DNA of 14,534 bases from Spirogloea muscicola (taxonomy: Eukaryota; Streptophyta; Zygnematophyceae; Spirogloeales; Spirogloeaceae), in the NCBI GenBank assembly GCA_009602725.1, contig WELB01000004.1, forward strand, positions 868,143-882,676, read 5' to 3'. Below are positions 7,578 through 14,534 of this stretch, piece by piece. Both the position numbers and the translations under genes were made by a program. The stretch's first letter is position 1. Every line of letters begins with the position of its first letter. Below the pieces are notes generated by a model, which was not told where the DNA came from, did no database searches, and was given only the letters and a program-made list of their open reading frames with translations.

Positions 7578-8414
7578 CCGCCGCTGCCGACGTCTGATCC
7601 CTACGGCAGCAGCGGCGCTACAGTCACAGGCACGCTCAAGGGGTACGACCAGCTACTCAACCTCGTGCTGGACGAGGCCGTGGAGAACGTCCGAGGTGAG
7701 CCGCCGCCGCCGCCGCCGCCGTTGCCCATGCCGGTGACCGGCGCCGCTGCCCCCGGCGGGCCGCGGCTACTACAGCAGCGCTAGTCATGGGCTGCTGCCA
7801 CTTGCCGCACTACTTATGTTGATGCTCTGGCAGCCGTACCAAGGCCACTGCCGAGTACTGGCAAATCCAATGTAGAAATAGCCACACCCATTGCCCTTTG
7901 CTGCGCTTGGAGGCGAGCACCTTAGCGCTGGCCCATTCCCATCGCTGCTGACTTTCAGTGGCATTTTTGCAGACTCCGACGACCCACTCACCATCACAGC
8001 ACAGGAGCGGCCCCTCGGCCTCATTGTGAGCAACCTCTTATTACGCTCGCAGCCCCCTTCTCCTCCCCTGTCTCCTGACGTCAAGCCGTCAAGGCTATGC
8101 GCAGGCACTGTCTTTGACTGCCATGAAGGTGCTGCATTGATCAATACAGCTTCCCACCAGGAGCTGCAAGGCTTCAAATAGTTGGGCAAATGCTAAGCCA
8201 GTCACTTGACATGCTGATGCTTGCACCCATTTTTGACTTGGGGCCACTTGCTAACAAGAACATGGTTTTTGTATGCACTTGGCAAGATCCTCAATTTTCT
8301 TTGCTTGTAAGTGCGCAGGTCTGCCGGGGGACGGCAGTGATGCTGCTTGCGCCCACTGATGGGACGTCAGAGATTGAGAACCCATTCCTGCAGCCCACTG
8401 AACCCCCAGCTTGA
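7578..8414 (+). CDS. LSM7: U6 snRNA-associated Sm-like protein LSm7, 5' truncated at the N
   Basis: Exons are (7578 or later)-7695, 7973-8025 and 8319-8414 (TGA), with GT-AG introns 7696-7972 and 8026-8318. The Sm1 part reads VTGTLKGYDQLLNLVLDEAV. The bridge is SDDPLTITAQERPLGLI, and the Sm2 signature is IVCRGTAVMLLAPTDG. This order and the LKGYDQLLNLV motif are diagnostic of LSm7, a ring subunit of both LSm1-7 (cytoplasmic mRNA decapping) and LSm2-8 (nuclear U6 snRNA binding). The first 20-25 residues of the family (N-terminal helix and first strand) are absent. The residues directly before VTGT (PPLPTSDPYGSSGAT) do not match the family and may be intron or alternative sequence. The loss coincides with the N at 7576, so it is probably an assembly effect and not a real deletion. 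Confidence 0.9.
7701..7721 (+). repeat. CCG trinucleotide microsatellite in LSm7 intron
   Basis: Seven CCG units lie a few bases after the GTGAGC donor at 7696. They are intronic and probably of no function. Confidence 0.7.
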
Positions 8415-8605
8415 TGCAGTGTTTTGTACAAGAGCACCACCCTGCACTCGCTGCCAAGTGCTCCTATTGAAGTGGCTGCCCTCTGCGTGCATGTGGCGCT
8501 CTGCCGCAAGCAGCCAAAATATCTGCATTTGGTGCAGCTACGCCCGTCGCCGCGATGGCAGCACCTTTTCGACAACTGGTCACTGCCTGGACGCTTTGCC
8601 AGCTG
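8415..8605. other. convergent intergenic region between LSm7 and VPS36
   Basis: These 191 bases must hold both 3' UTRs. I see no TGTAA on either strand and no RNA-like structure. ORFs here are short shadows. Confidence 0.5.
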
Positions 8606-11304
8606 TTATGGGCTCGCTGCTGGCAACTCAGCGGTCTTGAAGAAATTCTGGTAGAAACGCAGGCCATCGGCGCCGTCATCTCGGCACAGAATGCCTGCGA
8701 CAGAGGAGGCATTGTTCAGCTCGTGATGAGATTGACGTACACCCACGTCCAAGTCATTGTGCAGCCCAAAATATGCAAGTTTGTGCAGCAATGTGCTGCT
8801 CTGGCATCCTGAGACGGTGACATGGCCTCACCGCAGCTCTCGGCTAGGAGAAGTTCCTCCTTGGCAAGTGCCGGTGCCATGTTGAGTGCAAAGGCCGCCT
8901 CGCTGGCGTTGATGCCAGTCTCCAGCACAGCAGGCTGCGAAGCAAGGTCGCTGATCCGGGCCAAGACCTGCATTGCCAATATGTAGTGACTGAAAGAGTT
9001 CTCTTACTAATCGTCATTCAAGCGATATTGGGGTATGTCCAGTGCACTTGCTGGCGCCTTGTCTGCGTATCAAGGGGCCGCTGATGAACCCCCTGCCTGA
9101 CCAGGGGCGCAATTGTACTTACCTCCTCATCTGTGCGGTCCTTGGACTGGATGACCATGACGCCGCTGTCAAACTTGCGAAGCCGCAGGGGCCTGCACAG
9201 GGGAGATGCAGAGAGGGTCAGGACAACGGGCCATTTTGTGACGCTTAGCTGCTCCTGAGGGCAGTACCAGATGAAGTCAGGAGGGCTTAGGGTGTTGACA
9301 TCAAAGGCTCAGGTGCCAAAGTTCAAGTGAATTCAGACAGCAAGTGCACGAGTCGCTCTTCAGGACCTCCATGACTGCAGGCTGGTCCGCAGAAAGAGCG
9401 CGTCTGACCCTTGCAGAGCACTCACATGTCAATGGACCTCCAGATTGTGCATGCCTGGACGAGATCCTCGGGTGATATCAGCTCTGCGAGAGCCGTTGAC
9501 CGACAGCGCATTGCCTCAGCACGTCATCCTCAGTAAGCTCCGCCTTGGTTGAGCAGGCAGTCTGCGCCAAGAGCGCAGACTAGCCCTGAGCCCAAATTCA
9601 TGTTGCAATTATAAAATGCTCAATGGGAGGCTAAGCAGATTGTGCAGGCGTCAATACAAGCCCAAGGCCATTGTCCAGGAAGGTGAGGACCTGTGCCACG
9701 TGCCCGGTTGAACATGCAGTAGACATCCACAAGCGCCACCATGCCGCCTGCCTTGGCCAGCGGCTCGTTTACAAAATCTGCCAGCTGCAGTGCAGTAGCA
9801 GAGCAAGCTAGCCATTTAGGCTCACATTAAGGAAACCACATCAATGCCTCACTGCTGCAGCATGTGAGGAAGTAACATGCTCAGTGAGCAGCAAAATATG
9901 CTATACTCGAGAGAAAGTGCCATAAGAGTGTACAGACCAAAGGCGCATGCTGTCAGCAGCGTACCTGGCGAGAGAGCTGCTGGTGGTAGAGTGCACCAGC
10001 GGACTCACGCGTCACGGGCGACGCAATACCAACAGAGAGCAGCCAGTCTTGCACGTCCTGCCGGGAGCCGCCAAAGTCGTCGTCCTCGCCGCCGCCGCCC
10101 TCGCCGGGCGTCTGTCGCGCCAGCTTGGCCTGCATTCGGTCTGCCAGCTGCACCATGTCCTTGGCCTTGACCTGCGCCGCCGGCAGCATCCACAACGGCA
10201 GCTCAGCAGCCGTCAGCCTCTAAGTGCGCAGATAAATTGGCACAACAATAACAGCCAGCTTCTGATGCTAAACAGCCTCGTTTCCTAATTGGACATTTGT
10301 TTCGAAACATATGGGATTAGGGTTTGAGGCTGGAGACCATGAGGGCGCTGAGGTCACTGAATGCCTCGTGCAGGTTGCGGTCAGTCGTCTCGCGCTCCCG
10401 CTGCTCCTTGAGCAGGATACCCGACACGCCTGCCATGGCTGGATTGAACTTGTGCGACGTCGTTGCTGGCGCTGTGGATGCTGTCGCGCCGCTCGCCGCA
10501 CGATCGTCGAGCGCAGCCTCGGCTCCGGCAGCCGAGGCCCACGCCCGGGCCTGGACGACCTCCGCCACGCGCTGCATGAACGGGTCCGGGTGGACGGGGC
10601 CCCGGAAGACGAACGACAGCGAGGCCTCGGTTGGACGGCCATCGCCAGGCTTCCCCTGCCAGCAATAGCCAGGAGTCACAGAAACGTTCAGGGGTTTTGT
10701 TGGGTTTTCTCAATGGACATAACATTGAGCAGAGCTCGAGCCACTGGGAGCCAGCCGGCCTTGGCTCTTGAGAGTCAACCGCAGGCTCACGGAGCGCGAG
10801 AGGCGGCCATCGGCGCCGGTCGAGAAGGAGCAGGCGAGGCGCGGCGAGGCGAAGAACTTGGCCAGGTTGCGCCGCTGGGGCTGCACGGCCAGCGCCGCCG
10901 CAAACGGCAACTCGTACGCCAGCCGGTCGCCGCCCTGGCTGTCGTTGCTGATCCAGATAAGGCGGTGCGTCGTGAGGCTGCACATTGGTGCACGTGATTG
11001 AGTGCGTCAGCACTGCTCCTCATTGGTCGATCCAGATTCCATTATCAACATACATCAAGGTCAGACTTAGGGCTAGGGTTAGGTCAGTTTTAGGGTTATT
11101 CGAGTCTGAGCCATTTTGGCAATGGCCATGCCTCGAGCGCAACCTGAGGACGCCGGAGCGCAGGTTGGCGGCCTCGTCCTCGGGGTCGAGCTCCACGCCG
11201 ACGCCCTCGATCAGCTGGCACTCCACCTCGTCCTCCCGCAGCAGCGGCCTGCCGCTCGGCGAGAGGGCGGCCTCCGGCAGCAGCGCGCCGACGCGGCCCG
11301 CCAT
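8606..11304 (-). CDS. VPS36: VPS36, ESCRT-II subunit, complete nine-exon gene
   Basis: Exons on the minus strand are 11304-11144, 10977-10791, 10655-10338, 10171-9965, 9784-9691, 9483-9426, 9192-9123, 8967-8832 and 8694-8606. All introns are GT-AG and all phases agree. Together they encode 439 residues, about the size of plant VPS36. Residues 1 to about 160 form the GLUE domain (LREDEVECQL, LRSGVL, LTTHRLIWISN, LSFVFRG), which binds phosphoinositides and ubiquitin. No CxxC pairs are present, so there are no yeast-type NZF inserts. FNPAMAGVSGILLKEQ, TTDRNLHEAFSDLSALM and KAKDMVQLADRMQAKL make the helical part. The two winged helices include GGMVALVDVYCMFNRARGT, ELISPEDLVQAC, PLRLRKFDSGVMVIQ and LCRDDGADGLRF. 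ESCRT-II acts on endosomes, passing ubiquitinated cargo to ESCRT-III. The exon 2 donor (10790) is the least certain. LSm7 converges from the left. Confidence 0.93.
10316..10326 (-). promoter_or_regulatory. telo-box-like motif in VPS36 intron 3
   Basis: The minus strand reads CAAACCCTAAT, which contains the plant telo-box AAACCCTAA. It lies inside intron 3, eleven bases after the donor. A regulatory role is possible but unproven. Confidence 0.3.
11067..11098 (-). promoter_or_regulatory. degenerate telomere-like/telo-box cluster in VPS36 intron 1
   Basis: Three TTAGGG-type units separated by short spacers lie on the + strand. On the transcribed strand they read AACCCTAAAA, TAACCCTA and GCCCTAA. 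They sit in the first intron, close to the start codon, where plant telo-boxes often occur in translation-related genes. They could instead be an old interstitial telomere trace. Confidence 0.35.
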
Positions 11305-11359
11305 GGCCGCCGCGGCGGGCGCTTACGGCCGTCCTCGCGGGCGCTTGGCTGTGCCTCGC

Positions 11360-11515
11360 ATGGCCATGGACCGGCAGCTCTCCTGGCGCGAACTCCGGCA
11401 CGGTAGCGGCTCGCTGGGCGGGCTGCTGTCACTGAAGGCGCAGGACAAGGCGATGCTGCGAGAGAGTGCGCGGAAGGCGTATCGTGCTCCAGCCTCCCTT
11501 CCCTTCCCTTCCCAG
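11360..11515 (+). pseudogene. unrecognised ORF 5' part, cut by LINE insertion
   Basis: An open frame from ATG 11360, or ATG 11303 which overlaps the VPS36 start codon at CCATGG, encodes MAMDRQLSWRELRHG and then SLGGLLSLKAQDKAML. It has GC-rich codon use like the genes. It runs into a pyrimidine stretch at 11490-11512 and then into LINE sequence at 11514. I do not recognise a family. It may be the first exon of a divergent gene destroyed, or interrupted in an intron, by the LINE. It may also be chance. Confidence 0.3.
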
Positions 11516-11541
11516 GAGTGTGGCACAGCGGCCGTGCTACC

Positions 11542-11716
11542 TCCTGCTGCTCACACGTGGATACTGAGCAGCCATCTGCATCTCCCTCTGCACCATCTTG
11601 CACTTTGTAGTGTCGTCCTTTTTCAGCACCTCTTTCTTTGGCTTTGAACATTGTCCATTCTTTTTGGGTTGGCTTTGCCAGCCCCTCTTCTCAATGGGCG
11701 AGCACCTTCTTTCCTG
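11542..11716 (+). repeat. 170-bp insertion in LINE 2 carrying the hairpin tail repeat
   Basis: Comparison with LINE 3 (TACCTCTTAAGAACGGTC) shows the LINE ORF interrupted after TACCTCCTG and resumed at CGTACGGTC. TCCTG at 11542-11546 and 11712-11716 may be a 5-bp target duplication. The insert is T-rich. Its right half (11650-11714) matches 3451-3516 inverted, including a hairpin GGGTTGGC/GCCAGCCC (11666-11673 with 11677-11684). It looks like a SINE or a short LINE 3' tail. It lacks a GT at its left edge, so it is not an obvious intron. Confidence 0.6.
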
Positions 11717-12591
11717 CGTACGGTCCCACCGTCGGTCAGCTTGGATGCTATCTATGCATCCATTGATCTCAAGCTTCAGCAATGCCTTGCTGATCTGATT
11801 GCTCACCCACTCCTAGAGCAGTCTCCAGCAGCACTGGTGCAATGTACGCTGCCCATACGCCACGGTGGGCTTGGTTGTCGCCCCTTGGTCCGCTTATGCA
11901 GACCAGCGTACCTTGGCTGCTGGGCTCAAGTGGCTTCGTCCATATCTGGACGATTCCTCCTTGAGCAACAACGTGTATTGGCGCCTCATATCAGTAACGT
12001 GGTTCAGGGGAGTCTGCCTTTCCAAGTGACTCTCAAAGCATGCCAACAGGACCTCTTCGCCGCATACCCGCCTCTGGTGAATGAGCCTGTTGGTTTTGCT
12101 GCCTGGGCCGACGTTTCTGATGTTAAGGCTCAATCGCGGTTTTCCCGTGCTGCAGACGAGCAACCACTGGAGCATCTCCGGAGTCTCCTCCAAGGGGATG
12201 CTCGAGGCCAGGCTCGGCTCCTATCTGTTTCGTCTCTGGGAGCGTCTGAGTGTCTCCGCGCTTTGCCTTTGCATGCGGGCTTGCGGATGGAGAATGCTTT
12301 GTTTCGCGATGCTATGTGCCGCCGCCTTGGCTTACCATCCCTGTGCTTGGCAGGGGTGACCCAGCGTGAATGTGGGCGTATCGAGCATGATGCATTGCTC
12401 ATGGGTGACCACATGCTCAGGTGTGCCAGAGGCAGTGAGCGCACGGGCTCCCACCACCTCCTACGTGACGCCATGTATGGCATCGTCAAGGAGGCGGGAT
12501 ATCAAGTGGCGTTGGAGAGCACCGGGGTGATGCCCGTCCAGCTCCGCAATGGGGTCCCTCGGACGAGGCGTGTCGATCTGGTTGGCGTCCC

Positions 12592-12697
12592 CCTGGGAGC
12601 TGCTAGATGCTAGTTGCTACGTCATAAGATGTGCTTACCTTTGTACTTGGCCATACTGGCCTTCGATTGTTTCAAATACACGAAATTCACCTGGGAG
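12592..12697 (+). mobile_element. 90-bp element E2 with 8-bp target-site duplication, inserted in LINE 2 endonuclease
   Basis: CCTGGGAG at 12592-12599 and 12690-12697 flanks 90 bp. Removing 98 bp joins VPLG to GGKRLLMD and restores the frame and family alignment exactly. The core 12629-12653 matches E1 in 24 of 25 bases, and ATACACG lies at 12676-12682. Its left end has three TGCTAG-like repeats (12601-12620) not seen in E1. The right edge gives AG|GT, but the left edge reads GAG|CTG instead of GAG|GTG. It therefore has no canonical donor, and as it stands it breaks the ORF (TAG at 12611-12613). Confidence 0.68.
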
Positions 12698-13148
12698 GTG
12701 GCAAGCGGCTCCTCATGGACGTCGTCCTAACCGACAGCTTCCGGACGAAGGGCCCCATTACTTCTGAGACCGGCTATGCTGTGAAGGTGGCCGAACAGAA
12801 GAAGTTGAACAAGTACAAGGACCACCAGGCGGGTGATACCTTTTACCCCCTGGCCATGGACATCCATGGGTGTTACGGGGGTCGGTGGTCCTCGTTACTT
12901 TCGCTGCTGGCCTCTCAAGCTGACCAGCGGCGCCGGGAACGGGGTGCAGCCCTTCCCGGTGGCTCGGTGCCTTTGGGTCTTGTGTCCTGCTACCGTATGC
13001 GCTTGTCTATGTCCCTACAGCGGTCCCAGGCGATTGCTTTGCATCGCCGGGCTGGTCGCGCCCTTGCAGCAGCCTCGGGTTTGCGCAGCGGGGTTGCTCT
13101 TCCTCCCCTCAGCTCATCTGAGCGCGCCTTGTGGGGCGCACCCTAATC

Positions 13149-14534
13149 ATGCAGATCCAGGACGATGCCCAGGCGCACTTCCATCCCCACCAGTTTGGGG
13201 CTGGGATGCGTGCTGGCGCTGAGACCCTGGTGCACGGGGTACGAGCGGCACTGGATGTAAACCCCCATTGGCTGGCCCTGAGCGTGGACGTACAGAACGC
13301 CTTCAACTCCGTGGATCGGCAGGTTATCGCCGAGGAGCTAAGGCAGTACTTTCCCACCCTCCTCCCTCACTTCCGCTGCATGTATGGCTCGCCATCTGCA
13401 TTGTTGTGGGGGGCAGGGACTTCTTTGGCTGTTTTGCAGTCAAAGACGGGGACACGTCAAGGTGATCCCATGGGTGGTTTTCTCTTTGCTCTGGCGCATC
13501 ACCGTGCTTTGCGCAACACGGCGAGCGCTCACCCTGGCGTTCTCCTCCCGAGTTACGCGGATGATACTACGCTCCTCGGCCCCCCAGAGGAGGTGCTGCG
13601 AGCTTTTGGCACGCTTCAGCACCAGCTCCGGCTCATCGGGCTTGGGATAAGTACTGCCAAGTGCTCTGCCTGGTCCCCCAATGGCATCCCTCTTTCCCTC
13701 CTTCCCTCGTTGCCTACATCTTGTCAGACACCAGAGGGCGGTTTGAAGATCTTGGGAGTGCCTGTAGGGGACCCGTCTTTCTCGGAGGGTGCTGTCCTTG
13801 CTCGTCTCCAAGGATATATGCAGGTCCTGCCAGAGCTCCCCACCCTCGGGGACTCTCAGTTGGCAGTGGCCATTTTGACCAGGAGTGTGGCACAGCGGCC
13901 GTGTTACCTCTTAAGAACGGTCCCACCTTCGGTTACCATGGATGAGGTCTATGCATCCATAGATGTCAGGCTCCAACGATGCCTAGCTGACATGATTGCT
14001 CACCCACTTCTAGAGCAGTCCCCAGCAGCACTGGTGCAATGTACGCTGCCCATCCGTCTCGGTGGGCTTGGTTGTCGCCCCTTGGTCCGCTTGTGCAGAC
14101 CAGCGTACCTTGGCTGCTGGGCCCAGGTGGCTTCGTCCATATCTGGACGATTCCTCCTTGGGCAACAACGTGTGTTGGCGCCTCACATCAGTACCGTGGT
14201 TCAGGGGAGTCTGCCTTTCCAAGTGACTCTCAAAGCATGCCAACAGGACCTCTTTGCCGCATACCCGCCTCTGGTAAATGAGCCTGTTAGTTTTGCTGCC
14301 TGGGCTGACGTTTCTGATGTCAAGGCTCAATCGCGGTTTACCCGTGCTGCAGACGAGCAACCACTGGAGCATCTCCGGAGTCTCCTCCAAGGAGATGCTC
14401 GAGGCCAGGCTCGGCTCCTATCTGTTTCGTCTCTGGGAGCGTCTGAGTGGCTCCGCGCTTTGCCTTTGCATGCGGGCTTGCGGATGGAGAATGCTTTGTT
14501 TTGCGATGCTATGCGCCGCCGTCTTGGCTTGCCA
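13149..14534 (+). mobile_element. LINE 3: reverse transcriptase ORF, 5' truncated, open to the window end
   Basis: The frame from ATG 13149 is open for 462 codons to the last base. Reverse transcriptase motifs are all present: motif A VDVQNAFNSVD (first Asp codon 13287), motif B RQGDPMGG (13455 on), and motif C YADD (13554-13565). Next come GLGISTAKCSAW and LGVPVG. The copy starts in the HPHQFGAGMRAGAE region near the RT start, so upstream fingers, any ORF1 and any N-terminal endonuclease are missing. From 13878 it aligns with LINE 2. The zinc knuckle and RLE should follow right of the window. It begins two bases after the stop of LINE 2, head to tail. The RT residues look functional, but 5' truncation makes autonomous activity of this copy unlikely. 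Confidence 0.85.

Larger units (their letters stand above)
11514..13146 (+). mobile_element. LINE 2: 5'-truncated RLE-type retrotransposon with two later insertions
   Basis: The copy begins in the ORF after the RT domain, at RSVAQRPCYLL (11514-11546). It continues at 11717-12599 and 12698-13146 (TAA). The three pieces are in different frames, only because of a 170-bp and a 98-bp insertion; otherwise no stop interrupts the ORF. A zinc knuckle follows, but its first Cys is Arg (CGT 12365-12367). The remaining Cys and His codons are 12371, 12407 and 12419. The restriction-like endonuclease has RRVDLVGVPLG, then after the insertion KRLLMDVVLTD, VAEQKKLNKYKDH and FYPLAMDIHG. The C-terminal block is YRMRLSMSLQRSQAIAL...RAGRALAAASG. 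The part from 11718 to 12360 closely matches LINE 3 (13918-14534), so the family was active recently. No RT remains in this copy. Confidence 0.8.

Noticed and set aside
7701-7721. CCG run as a functional element
   Set aside because: It is a short intronic microsatellite typical of GC-rich algal DNA.
11547-11716. 170-bp insertion as a spliceosomal intron
   Set aside because: There is no GT at the left boundary or AG at the right boundary, and the possible target duplication is only 5 bp.
11894-14390. Two nearly identical minus-strand ORFs (11894-12193 and 14010-14390) suggesting a duplicated gene
   Set aside because: They are antisense to LINE 2 and LINE 3, and their similarity only reflects the repeat.
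13149-14534. LINE 3 as a full-length active element
   Set aside because: It starts inside the RT region, directly after LINE 2. Upstream RT parts and any 5' UTR or ORF1 are missing.
1-14534. tRNA, rRNA, CRISPR array, viral genes, bacterial operons
   Set aside because: No cloverleaf-like or B-box sequence, no spaced identical repeats and no capsid or polymerase genes were seen. All genes have eukaryotic intron structure.

Overview
The window looks like nuclear DNA of a green alga, probably trebouxiophyte (Chlorella-like). The evidence is GC-rich genes split by many short GT-AG introns, an Arabidopsis-type TTTAGGG telomere array, a plant-type five-finger CCCH protein, and a nuclear gene for an organellar bS6 ribosomal protein. 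The lineage call is inference.

Left part (1-7575). A CCCH zinc-finger gene (111-1793, + strand, 5' end outside the window) is followed by its 3' flank. Then comes a retrotransposon graveyard (about 2480-5180) of LINE fragments in both orientations. These include one longer piece with a CCHC knuckle and a restriction-like endonuclease domain, and a minus-strand piece interrupted by an 86-bp element with an 8-bp target duplication. A three-exon gene for organellar ribosomal protein bS6 (5376-6258) follows. Next is about 1.2 kb of less GC-rich subtelomeric DNA, then twelve perfect TTTAGGG units ending at a single N (7576).

Right part (7577-14534). The sequence starts inside an LSm7 gene whose 5' end is missing, so the N very likely joins a chromosome end to an unrelated contig. 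LSm7 (ends 8414, + strand) converges on a complete nine-exon VPS36 gene of ESCRT-II (8606-11304, - strand, 439 aa). Beyond VPS36 is a short unrecognised ORF cut by a 5'-truncated LINE (11514-13146). That LINE carries two insertions, of 170 and 98 bp. It is followed head-to-tail by a closely related copy (from 13149) with an intact reverse transcriptase that runs off the window.

The host genes are housekeeping functions (RNA binding, organellar translation, mRNA decay or splicing, endosomal sorting) with no shared operon logic. The most interesting part is the repeat layer. It contains RLE-type LINEs of two subfamilies, recurring tail motifs with a conserved hairpin, and a family of roughly 90-bp elements. 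One of those elements inserted so that its target duplication supplies GT and AG splice sites, as introner elements do.
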